DNA from: Desulfoluna limicola
GTDB lineage: Bacteria > Desulfobacterota > Desulfobacteria > Desulfobacterales > Desulfolunaceae
DNA length: 64,000 nt
Direction: 5' to 3'
Assembly: GCF_021654575.1 (NCBI RefSeq)
Contig: NZ_AP024488.1
Span: forward strand, 2,627,501-2,691,500
The notes beneath the pieces are model-generated. The model did no database searches, was not told where the DNA came from, and was given only the letters and a program-made list of their open reading frames with translations. Both the position numbers and the translations under genes were made by a program. Positions 47,761 to 55,571 of the stretch are shown here, piece by piece; within the stretch, counting starts at the first letter, position 1; every line of letters starts with the position of its first letter.

Positions 47761-49920
47761 TTACTTCGGCACGTCAATCACAAGACGCATTCCCACTTCA
47801 CTGCAGGCCCGTGCCGGATCCGTCGCTTCACGGTAGGCGCTCCGGGCATTGTAGGCATAGGTTGCCCATCCCCCGCCACGAACAACACGCATGGTTCCGG
47901 ATGCAGGTCCCTCGGGATCCTTGGCCGATGCTCGCGGGTAACGACCGTACCAGTCCCGGCACCACTCCGCCACGTTGCCGTGCATATCATACAGGCCCCA
48001 TGCATTGGGCTTGTAGGCTCCAACGGCCACCGTTCCACTGGATGCGCTCCCTGACGGGCAGCCTCCCCAGCTGGCATTGGCGTCAACGTTGGCATCGGCG
48101 CTTCCCAGGCACGCCCCCGTTGAAAAGGCGGTGGTTTCCCCTGCCCTTGCTGAAAACTCCCACTCTGCTTCGGTGGGAAGGCGATAGGTAACCTTTCCCT
48201 GATCGTTAAGCCACGTCACAAAAGCCAGGGCATCGTTATACGTAATGCCCGTTACAGGGTGGTTCTCATCCTGATCAAAGCCGGGATTCTTCCACGTGTA
48301 CTCCCTGCTCTGACGCCACATGTAGTCTTCCAGGGCAAAGGCACCACCTGCCGTCTCCGCTTCGCTTTTGTACCCGGACGCGGAGGCAAAGCGCTTCCAC
48401 TGGGCCACAGTCACTTCCCTGTCCTGGATGAAGAACCCCTGGGTAAGGGTCACGGCATGGGGAGGCTCGTCATCCTTTCGGCGTGCCTCCGAGGTGGGGC
48501 TTCCCATCCTGAAGGAACCTGGTTTGATATAGACGTACTGCCCCCAATCCCCCTTGAACGTGGGAAGCGGTGTCAGGAACACTTCCACCCAGGCATCCTT
48601 CCCGGGCGATACCTGGGCTTTTACCTCCTTGCTTTCGTAAAGCGCTGCCGTCACGTTTATGGTGTAGGTTCCGGCATCAACGGAAAGACCGCTTTGGAAG
48701 ACCTCTCCGTTAAGACTCATGGCTGCGGACTCTGGCTTGACCGTCACGAAGAGCTTCCCTTTTTTGGGAGGTTCCTTCTTCAGCGTGGCTGTGAGACGGC
48801 GCTGCTTTCCCTTCTCAATCTCAACGGTGCCGTTCCATGCCAGATACCCTTCTTTGTTGAGACGGACTTTATGCGTGCCGGCCTTCAGAACAATATCGCT
48901 CACCGGCGTTTGCCCCTGATTTTTGCCATTGATAAACAGCTCTGCGCCCTTGATGTTGGATGAGACCTGCAGGCTGCCACTCACCGGCTGGGGCTTGGGT
49001 TTGGGGGGAGCCAGCTTAACCACAGGTACGGGAGCCGGTGCTGGTGTCGGCTTGGCTTTAGCAGGCGGCGTCTTGACCACCGCAGGCTTTAACGTTTCTG
49101 AAAGCAAAAAAACAAACTCTCCGCCCTGATCCCCCGTGTTGCGCAGGGATCGACACCGGGGAGGCTTGTCTCCAGCCTTCCTGAGCTTCTTTTTCATGGA
49201 GGTATACATCTCCATGGTGGAGAGGCAAGGGTTCTTTGACGAGAGAGCCTTGGCAACCCCTTCGGCAAAAACACTCACCCCATTCCCTTCGGGCATGGGA
49301 CGGGCATTGCCGGAAATCATGGCCCAACGGCTTCGCTTGTTGAAGAGGTCCACGTAGTAGTCGCCCCCCCTCTGCTCAGCCAACTTATGGGTGGCCCCAA
49401 AGACATTGTCCCCCAGGGCTGCATCCGAAAGAATCAGCACATCCCGGGCCTTCATGGTGTTCACGGCTTCCTGAATCTCACGATCCGCAATCCAGGTGGA
49501 TTCATCCCCCGGAACCGCATCGCTCGGGAGCCACCACGCTTGCCTCGCTGCATTGTCTGACGTCGAGGATCCGGAATAGTACACAACAACGCTATCATTG
49601 ATGCCCATGCCCCGAGCGAGGCCGCGAAGTTCTCGCAGCACAGCGTCTCGACTTGCCTCCCCATCTATCAGGAGTTTCACATCAAACCCTGCTCGGTCTC
49701 GCAGTGCATCGGCAACATGACGGGCACCTTTCACTGCAACGGAAGACGCCTCTATCCCCGGGTCGGCATACGCATCAATTCCGATCACAAGTGCCTTGTA
49801 ACTCCCGACAGCACCATTGCGCCTGTCCAGTTCTTCAAAGGTCCCGACATCTGCTGAGGCAGCAGCCGCCCAGGCCGCCAGCAATAGAAAAATGATTGCG
49901 GGTTTCATCGCTCTCGCCAT
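47761..49920 (-). CDS. Secreted multidomain protein: inactive caspase-like, PEGA and inactive FGE-like (SUMF1) domains
   Basis: 719 residues. Signal peptide (KPAIIFLLLAAWAAAASA). A C14 caspase-like domain (about 35-270) starts YKALVIGIDAYADPGIEAS; the usual catalytic His motif (YxSGHG) reads VVYYSGSSTSD and the Cys motif (DACxSG) reads ILSDAALGD, so both catalytic residues are missing. A proline/lysine-rich linker (about 285-320) leads to PEGA repeats (GSLQVSSNIKGAELFINGKN and KLFVTVKPESAAMSLNG). The C-terminal 270 residues form an FGE-sulfatase/SUMF1 fold (KPGSFRMGSPTSEARRKDDE, YRLPTEAEWEFSARAG, GNVAEWCRDWYG), but the region of the two active cysteines reads RVVRGGGWATYAYNARSAYR. Probably an envelope scaffold or sensor. 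GGAG precedes the ATG. Confidence 0.9.
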   Translation of the reverse strand: MARAMKPAIIFLLLAAWAAAASADVGTFEELDRRNGAVGSYKALVIGIDAYADPGIEASSVAVKGARHVADALRDRAGFDVKLLIDGEASRDAVLRELRGLARGMGINDSVVVYYSGSSTSDNAARQAWWLPSDAVPGDESTWIADREIQEAVNTMKARDVLILSDAALGDNVFGATHKLAEQRGGDYYVDLFNKRSRWAMISGNARPMPEGNGVSVFAEGVAKALSSKNPCLSTMEMYTSMKKKLRKAGDKPPRCRSLRNTGDQGGEFVFLLSETLKPAVVKTPPAKAKPTPAPAPVPVVKLAPPKPKPQPVSGSLQVSSNIKGAELFINGKNQGQTPVSDIVLKAGTHKVRLNKEGYLAWNGTVEIEKGKQRRLTATLKKEPPKKGKLFVTVKPESAAMSLNGEVFQSGLSVDAGTYTINVTAALYESKEVKAQVSPGKDAWVEVFLTPLPTFKGDWGQYVYIKPGSFRMGSPTSEARRKDDEPPHAVTLTQGFFIQDREVTVAQWKRFASASGYKSEAETAGGAFALEDYMWRQSREYTWKNPGFDQDENHPVTGITYNDALAFVTWLNDQGKVTYRLPTEAEWEFSARAGETTAFSTGACLGSADANVDANASWGGCPSGSASSGTVAVGAYKPNAWGLYDMHGNVAEWCRDWYGRYPRASAKDPEGPASGTMRVVRGGGWATYAYNARSAYREATDPARACSEVGMRLVIDVPK

Positions 49921-49934
49921 GCTCTGTCTCCACC

Positions 49935-51125
49935 CTACTCGTTGGTCTTTTGACTTGAAAAATGGGGATTATCTCCGCCCTTGCTTCGCCCACGCTGGCC
50001 GTTAATGCTTGCAAACTCGCCTTTGGCTGTGTTCTCCGCACCGCCCAGGATCGTGGCGTAGGTCCCCGGGGCCGTATTCGATTTGCCACCGGAAATGACG
50101 GAATAATCGCCCGATACCACGTTTTTCTTTCCGCCGATGGCAGCGGAACAATCACCGGATACGGTGTTGCTGCGACCGGAAACCACGCTGCCGAAGCCTT
50201 CATAACGGTTTTCTGTACCTACCACAAGGTTATGGGACCCTTTTCCTGTGGAGCCATAGCCAATGATGACATTGCCTTTGCCATTCACCTTGTCGGCCTG
50301 ACCGGTGCCATTGGTCACATAGAGGTTCACCCCGTTGAAATAGATGTTCCCCCCCTTACGGGTGATATTGGACAGAAGGGCTTCCAATTCCTTCACCCTG
50401 GACTCCAGGGCAGCCACGCGCATCTGAAGCTCAGGGGAACCGGCGTTGGCCTTCATGACAGGCATCACCTTTGGGATGTCCTCTTTTTTCGCATAGCCGG
50501 ACAAAAGCTCCAGCAACTCACTGTCCCGGGTAATGGAATCATCAATATAGGTTTCACCCACCACCCCCTTTTTAATATCGCTGCCGGAAACCGATGTGTC
50601 GACAACGGCAACGGGCTTGCTCTTTTTGGCTATCGGAGCGGCAGCCACCTTGACATCCACCCCGCCCTTGCGAAAAAGAACGGCCAGCTGTGTGTCGGTC
50701 ATGCTCGCGTAAGAGGCCACCTCACCGGGTTCACCAAGAATCAGCAGGTGCTGCATCTGGTGATCAAGCCCCTTGCCCGCCTCCTTGAGAAAAAGAAGGA
50801 CATAGATGGCCGGCTGCTCCTTGGCACGTGCGCTGCCCGCTTTTTTCACGGACGCATCAAAGGCAACCGTGGCATAGCGATCCCCCAGCACGCGAAAATC
50901 CAGGGGTTTTACGAATGTCACCTCCCGCTTGTAGCGGCTCCGCTGGTACTTGGTGACGCTGCGGAGCGCGTTGTCAATCAGCCCCGACTGCTCTTTGCCG
51001 CCAAACGCCTCGGCAAGGCGGTTGGCAGAATCCACATCGTTGACGCTCTCTGCCGCAGCAGACAATGGCAGCAAAAAAAACATAACAAGAATACATGCGA
51101 CACTTTGAAATCTTCGTCTGGTCAT
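49935..51125 (-). CDS. Secreted protein with coiled coil and C-terminal YadA-head-like beta-roll repeats
   Basis: 396 residues. Signal peptide VACILVMFFLLPLSAAAES. Residues about 30-230 form an unrecognised domain (FVKPLDFRVLGDRYATVAFD, AIYVLLFLKEAG). A short coiled coil LESRVKELEALLSNITRKGG follows, then GNIYFNGVNLYVTNGTGQAD and a series of about 15-residue repeats of the N-T-x-S-G-x-Y-S-x-I-S-G-G type (SVVSGRSNTVSGD, AAIGGKKNVVSGDYSVISGG, KSNTAPGTYATILGGAENTA), which resemble left-handed beta-roll heads of trimeric adhesins. No membrane anchor of the autotransporter type is seen. It ends 14 bp before the caspase/FGE-like gene, so the two form one unit. The ATG at 51125 is chosen for its GGGGGTG and signal peptide. 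Confidence 0.8.
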   Translation of the reverse strand: MTRRRFQSVACILVMFFLLPLSAAAESVNDVDSANRLAEAFGGKEQSGLIDNALRSVTKYQRSRYKREVTFVKPLDFRVLGDRYATVAFDASVKKAGSARAKEQPAIYVLLFLKEAGKGLDHQMQHLLILGEPGEVASYASMTDTQLAVLFRKGGVDVKVAAAPIAKKSKPVAVVDTSVSGSDIKKGVVGETYIDDSITRDSELLELLSGYAKKEDIPKVMPVMKANAGSPELQMRVAALESRVKELEALLSNITRKGGNIYFNGVNLYVTNGTGQADKVNGKGNVIIGYGSTGKGSHNLVVGTENRYEGFGSVVSGRSNTVSGDCSAAIGGKKNVVSGDYSVISGGKSNTAPGTYATILGGAENTAKGEFASINGQRGRSKGGDNPHFSSQKTNE

Positions 51126-51209
51126 CACACCCCCCGAAAAGGTCGTTCGCGGTAACATTCTTCGTTCTTCTCTCAGGCAACCCACTATCCAAACACACCA
51201 CAATCAAAA

Positions 51210-51246
51210 ATGCCGGCACCGTCATGAGACATGACCATGCCGGCAT
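51210..51246 (-). terminator. Rho-independent terminator after the porin gene
   Basis: On the minus strand ATGCCGGCA and TGCCGGCAT, with an inner GTCAT/ATGAC pair, form a long stem followed by TTTTGATT. It ends the phosphate-binding-like/porin transcript and separates it from the beta-roll gene. Confidence 0.88.
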
Positions 51247-51277
51247 CTTATTTATACGATTTTCTCACGCACCGGCA

Positions 51278-52555
51278 TCAGAAGCTGAAGGAAACTTTGG
51301 CTGTGTAGAGTTGCCAGTCTTTCTCATAAGCAGGCCCCATAACGCCTGAATAAACGGCGGTGTTTCCATCAGAGTTAAGCATGATTGCAGCACCTTTCAT
51401 CTGATGACCTTCCACTTTAAGAATCCAGTTCTCCGTAATATCAAAACGAAGGGAGAGTGCTAAATCCTTGAGGTAAGCCCGGTGTTCCTGTCCCGGAGGG
51501 TAACCTCCTGCCATACCGCCATAAGCATTCCACTTCGCGACCGCGTCCTTCCCATCCTTATCGTCTGTGTTGCTATAATATTCAGAATAATAAGTCCCCA
51601 TTTCAAACCAATCACAGAAGCGATAGGTTGCCATCCCGTAGTAACCTTCACTATCGAAGTCCATCCCTCCGGGAATAAATTTCGGGGCATCAAACTCATA
51701 GTTGATTCGGTTGTATTCTGTAGAGAGTACCAAGTCACCGATGGAGTACTCAAGTGACGTAGTCCAGCCAGTCTGGGTTACATCAATGATGTCACTATCA
51801 GGCTGACTTGTAACAGGGCTATAGCCTGTAATGTCGGCATCAAAACTCATCTGCCATCCACTGGCCCCCATGCGCAGACCTTCCAAGGGCGCTTCCCAGA
51901 TAAAGCTGCCGACATAGGTTCGATCGACATGGTTGTTATCGACATCAACCCCCCAAGCCACGGGAAACTGGTCCTCCAGAAGCCTCATCTCAGGGCCGTC
52001 ATCCTTAAACTTGTTTACGCCAATCTGGGTATGGTACTCAAAGCTGCCCACTACACCCGCGGGTGCATACCCATAAAATTCAAAGCCGTCCATGGCGTTG
52101 ATGGAATCTCGCCACCCCTCGTTGTAGACACTCTGGGGGAGAAGAATCGAGGTACGAAGCATGTCCACGTCACGGGTGGTGTTGTAGAGGCCTTGGGGCA
52201 TCTTTATCTTTCCTGCCTTGAAGTTGGCCCACTCGGTTAGCGTGTAATCGGCAAATGCCCAGTCGATGGTGACTTCGTTATCACCAAGGGAGCCAAAATC
52301 CCTTGAGAAGAACTGGAGGCCCACACGAAGGCGGTCGCTCACGTCAGCGGAGAAGTTGATCCCGCGCTCGTTAAACTGGAAGGACCCGTCTTCCGTAGGC
52401 CCGAAAAAGTTGTTGTCCGTTGTCTGGAGATACCCCTGAGAAATAAATCCGTGAATATTGATGTTTCCGGTGGAGCCCAGTTCATAGGCCCCGGCGGCTT
52501 GCGCCGACAGAAAAATTAGAAACCCTGCAAGCAGGATGGCCATTCTTTTCATCAT
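51278..52555 (-). CDS. Outer-membrane beta-barrel porin
   Basis: 425 residues. Signal peptide (MAILLAGFLIFLSAQAAGAY). The mature part starts NINIHGFISQGYLQTTDNNF and shows alternating amphipathic strands with aromatic girdles, for example RLRVGLQFFSRDFG, WANFKAGKIKMPQGLYN and WILKVEGHQMKGA, and ends in YTAKVSFSF with a terminal Phe, the usual barrel insertion signal. The KAGKIKMPQGLYN-type strand is shared by OprP/OprO-like and unnamed Desulfobacterota porins. The substrate is not known; the phosphate-binding-like gene directly upstream (52 bp away) suggests an anion. GGAGG precedes the start. Confidence 0.88.
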   Translation of the reverse strand: MMKRMAILLAGFLIFLSAQAAGAYELGSTGNINIHGFISQGYLQTTDNNFFGPTEDGSFQFNERGINFSADVSDRLRVGLQFFSRDFGSLGDNEVTIDWAFADYTLTEWANFKAGKIKMPQGLYNTTRDVDMLRTSILLPQSVYNEGWRDSINAMDGFEFYGYAPAGVVGSFEYHTQIGVNKFKDDGPEMRLLEDQFPVAWGVDVDNNHVDRTYVGSFIWEAPLEGLRMGASGWQMSFDADITGYSPVTSQPDSDIIDVTQTGWTTSLEYSIGDLVLSTEYNRINYEFDAPKFIPGGMDFDSEGYYGMATYRFCDWFEMGTYYSEYYSNTDDKDGKDAVAKWNAYGGMAGGYPPGQEHRAYLKDLALSLRFDITENWILKVEGHQMKGAAIMLNSDGNTAVYSGVMGPAYEKDWQLYTAKVSFSF

Positions 52556-52607
52556 CGTATCTAACCTCCGCATCATAATTAGGAATTGGATATATGTTTA
52601 AACCCGT

Positions 52608-53042
52608 TTAGATGGACATTTCACTGAGGATCTTGACCTGGTCCGTGTTGGCGCCTGAGGTCACAAAGCCAATGGCCCCTTTGGTTGTCTCCACATACTT
52701 GACGAGGTCGCGCTCTTTTTCAAAGCTCACGGGTGCCTGGCCGCCTCCGGTAAACACTTTCTTTTTCCAGTAGCGGGTAAACGTGCTGTTATTTTTTTTG
52801 ACGTAATTTTTCAAAAATGCGTCCTGGGTGTCCCCCTTGCTTAGGGTGACAAACTCCACCTTCATCCCGTTTTCCCACAGCTTCATCTTCCCAAGATAAA
52901 TGTTCTGGATTGTCTTTTGATCCAGAGATGCGGCGGGAACGCTTCGGTTGCCGATGACCCTTAACTGCTCTGCAGATGCGCTCCCCAGAAACAGACAGAG
53001 GATCGCAGCGACCAACATGCTCCTTAGAACCATTCTCCTCAT
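52608..53042 (-). CDS. Short periplasmic phosphate-binding-like (PstS-fold) protein
   Basis: 144 residues with a signal peptide (VLRSMLVAAILCLFLGSASA). The mature part, VIGNRSVPAASLDQKTIQNI with YLGKMKLWENGMKVEFV, STFTRYWKKKVFTGGGQAPV and LVKYVETTKGAIGFVTSGAN, is the truncated PBP-like pattern of phosphate ABC transporter binding proteins; it is about half the size of PstS and has no transporter genes beside it. It may deliver a ligand to, or sense it for, the neighbouring porin and histidine kinase. The ATG at 53042 has AAGGAG upstream. Confidence 0.85.
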   Translation of the reverse strand: MRRMVLRSMLVAAILCLFLGSASAEQLRVIGNRSVPAASLDQKTIQNIYLGKMKLWENGMKVEFVTLSKGDTQDAFLKNYVKKNNSTFTRYWKKKVFTGGGQAPVSFEKERDLVKYVETTKGAIGFVTSGANTDQVKILSEMSI

Positions 53043-53191
53043 TCCATGCACTCCTTGTTCGATTTGATGGTAAAAATCATCTATCGGCCATGCTAACAAA
53101 AATTATATTCACTAAATATAAGCATCTGAAATAAACTTTGTTACCCTTTGTGCACTACTAGTTTCCACACAAGGTGTCAATACCATTCACG

Positions 53192-53710
53192 TTACAAGCT
53201 GCGTGCCACGACATCCAAAGTACTACGTCGAAGCAAAGCCACCTGCTTCGACGGAATCGAAAAAGCACCCTCGGACAACACATCGATCACCGCCTGCCCC
53301 TTTTTAGCAATAAAGAGGCGGATGGTTCGGTCTTGCTTGTACCAAACCCTCACCGGCCCCACAGGGGCTGTCTCCTTACGGGCATCCCCGTATCGCAACG
53401 AGACAAGGCTTTCCAGTTTGTCAAGGGTATCCACACCCTTGACAGGTAAAACGTAACGGGCGCCAACAAGGCGGTCTTCGTAAAAGCGATACATCAAATG
53501 TGCGGGCCGCTTGAACAGGGAGATTCGGTAAAGAATCTCATCCCTCTTCATGCGCCTCGGTGCCCCATCCTCCGATGCCATCACTTCAAACCGGTTCATT
53601 CCCCAACGGATCCCCCTGAAGTCAAAGTCTTCAGCCCAGACGTTCCCGGAGACCGCCAGAAGCCAAATCAGGCAGACGGAGACCCTAAAGGCACATAATG
53701 TCTTCTTCAT
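53192..53710 (-). CDS. Small secreted protein of unknown function
   Basis: 172 residues. A signal peptide (VCLIWLLAVSGNVWAED) precedes a mature domain with FDFRGIRWGMNRFEVMASED, LMYRFYEDRLVGARYVLPVK and GVDTLDKLESLVSLRYGDA. The opening FRGIRWGM resembles small periplasmic domains that start with a 'FRGIPWGTS'-type motif, but no function is known. It overlaps the end of the histidine kinase gene by 26 bp and has GGGGGACAG before the ATG, so it is translated from the same message; a role in the kinase's signal input or output is likely but unproven. Confidence 0.75.
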   Translation of the reverse strand: MKKTLCAFRVSVCLIWLLAVSGNVWAEDFDFRGIRWGMNRFEVMASEDGAPRRMKRDEILYRISLFKRPAHLMYRFYEDRLVGARYVLPVKGVDTLDKLESLVSLRYGDARKETAPVGPVRVWYKQDRTIRLFIAKKGQAVIDVLSEGAFSIPSKQVALLRRSTLDVVARSL

Positions 53711-55376
53711 CTGTCCCCCTGTACGTCAGGGCATTGCGAATGGATGCGGAGAGCTCCCGAATCTCAAGGGGCTTCATCAGCAGGTAGTCTATGCCCGCAT
53801 CCGAGACCTCACCTGCCGAGACACTGTCGCTGTAGCCCGTGCAGATGATAACCGGAACATCGGGACGGACGGATTTTACTTTGCGCGCAAAGGGAACCCC
53901 CGTCATCTTCGGCATGGTCAGATCCGTCACAATAAGATCATACTTATCGGGAGATGCGGAAAACAGCTCCAGCGCCTTCTGACTGTCTGTCACAGAAGTG
54001 ACGGTGTAACCGAGGCGTTCCAGCATGGTCATGCCAAGCTCCGCCAGATCGGGTTCATCATCCACAAAGAGAATCCGCTCATGGCCCCTGGCAAGCCCTG
54101 CCACAGCCACCGCCTCTTCCCCGGCACGCCCTTTGCAAATGGGAAAATAGAGGTAAAAGGAACTTCCCTCCCCTACCTCACTCTCCACATGAACCGCGCC
54201 ACCATGGACTTTAAGGATGCCATGGACCACAGAGAGCCCCATACCGGTCCCCTGGCCTTTGCCCTTGGTGGTAAAATAAGGGTCAAAGATCCGCTTTTTC
54301 ACCTCAGGGTCCATACCGCACCCGGTATCCTTCACCCAGAGCTTCATGTACGCTCCCGGCTCAAGCTCAACAAAACCGTGGGCTTCCAGCTCATTGAAGG
54401 TCACAACGTCCAGAACAATGGAAAGGGTGCCCCCATCCGGCATGGCATGGGATGCATTGGTGCAGAGGTTCATAAGGATCTGGTGAATCTGGGTTCCGTC
54501 GGCCTCAATGGGAAACATTTTTGAGGTCATGGATTGCTTGATTTCAATCGTACTGGGCAGGCTGGCACGTAAAAGTTCCAGGGATTCACTGATAATCTGC
54601 TGCATGAACACCGGCCTCTTTTCATGCATGGTCTGCCGGCTGAAGGAGAGAATATGCCCCACAAGGTTGCGGGCACGCTGTGAAGCTTTGTAGATCTGAT
54701 CAATGCTTTTACGGGCAGGGCTGGCCTCGTCCACGTCAAAGCGGGCAAGCTCGATGTAACCGAGAATCGCGGCCAGGACATTGTTGAAGTCGTGGGCGAT
54801 ACCCCCGGCAAGGGTGCCTAAAGCCTCCATCTTCTGAGCCTGACGAAGCTGTACCTCCAAAGACTTACGGGCCGATGTATCCCGAACCAGGGTAAGCTTC
54901 CGCAAAGGCTCCCCCTCGTCGTCCCGGAGCAGCCAGCTTCGCACCTGGGCAGGAACCCGAGTGCCGTTTTTTCGGATGTACTCCTTCTCGTAATCGCCGG
55001 ACTCACCCTGCGAAAGCAGGGCAGGAGACACAACGCGTGACTCCAGCAGCCGCCACTTTTCAGGCGTCATCTGCTGCTCGAACATGTCACACACCTCTTC
55101 AAACGGGTATCCGACCATCTCAAGAAAGGCTGGGTTGGCATCCTCGATACGTCCGTTCAGGTCCGTAAACAAAATGCCGTCACGGCTTGTTTTAAAGAGG
55201 TCTCTATAACGCGTATCATCATTGGAAGGTTTACCCGCACGGTAATCAGACGAGCCTGACTGGCACACCATCTCTTCTCCGGTGATTCCGGCGGATGCAA
55301 GAAGTTGCCGGGCACGGGCCAGGGTCTCTTCATCACCATTCACAACAAGAACCGTTCGGTCACTGTCCCGGTTCAA
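53685..55376 (-). CDS. Hybrid sensor histidine kinase (PAS - HisKA - HATPase - receiver)
   Basis: About 563 residues, apparently cytoplasmic, no membrane span. N-terminal RTVLVVNGDEETLARARQLL looks like the start of a degenerate receiver. A PAS domain follows (about 65-190; RDGILFTDLNGRIEDANPAF), then the H-box LAGGIAHDFNNVLAAILGYI, the ATPase motifs NLCTNASHAMPDGG and DTGCGMDPEVKKRIF with GTGMGLSVVHGILK, and a C-terminal receiver with FVDDEPDLAEL, the phospho-acceptor DLTMPKMTG and KPLEIRELS. The start is uncertain; I prefer the TTG at 55376 behind AAGGGGG, though the open frame extends to 55451. Divergent from the ClpX-like gene. Confidence 0.9.
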   Translation of the reverse strand: MNRDSDRTVLVVNGDEETLARARQLLASAGITGEEMVCQSGSSDYRAGKPSNDDTRYRDLFKTSRDGILFTDLNGRIEDANPAFLEMVGYPFEEVCDMFEQQMTPEKWRLLESRVVSPALLSQGESGDYEKEYIRKNGTRVPAQVRSWLLRDDEGEPLRKLTLVRDTSARKSLEVQLRQAQKMEALGTLAGGIAHDFNNVLAAILGYIELARFDVDEASPARKSIDQIYKASQRARNLVGHILSFSRQTMHEKRPVFMQQIISESLELLRASLPSTIEIKQSMTSKMFPIEADGTQIHQILMNLCTNASHAMPDGGTLSIVLDVVTFNELEAHGFVELEPGAYMKLWVKDTGCGMDPEVKKRIFDPYFTTKGKGQGTGMGLSVVHGILKVHGGAVHVESEVGEGSSFYLYFPICKGRAGEEAVAVAGLARGHERILFVDDEPDLAELGMTMLERLGYTVTSVTDSQKALELFSASPDKYDLIVTDLTMPKMTGVPFARKVKSVRPDVPVIICTGYSDSVSAGEVSDAGIDYLLMKPLEIRELSASIRNALTYRGTDEEDIMCL

Positions 55377-55534
55377 TCCCACCCCCTTATTGTCTCTTGT
55401 GAGAAGTTTATCAAGCAGAGCACAAGCACATGTACTCAATAATATCGGCAACCGCCCTGATTTTCTTTACCTCTGATTTAGCGACACACAACCACGCGCT
55501 TCTACCACACATGCGTCTCTTGTGTCATCCCCCC

Positions 55535-55562
55535 TTGCATTCAGGCAACCCGTGTTTATATT
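55535..55562 (+). promoter_or_regulatory. Candidate promoter giving a leaderless ClpX-like mRNA
   Basis: TTGCAT (55535-55540), 16-bp spacer, TATATT (55557-55562). The ATG at 55572 stands only nine bases after the -10, exactly where transcription should start, and no Shine-Dalgarno is present. Confidence 0.5.
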
Positions 55563-55571
55563 TTTATCATC

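Noticed and set aside
49962..51155. 397-codon open frame on the plus strand
   Set aside because: Antisense to the beta-roll gene, whose signal peptide and repeats are clear; the frame shows no known domain.
53550..54524. 324-codon open frame on the plus strand
   Set aside because: Antisense to the hybrid histidine kinase.
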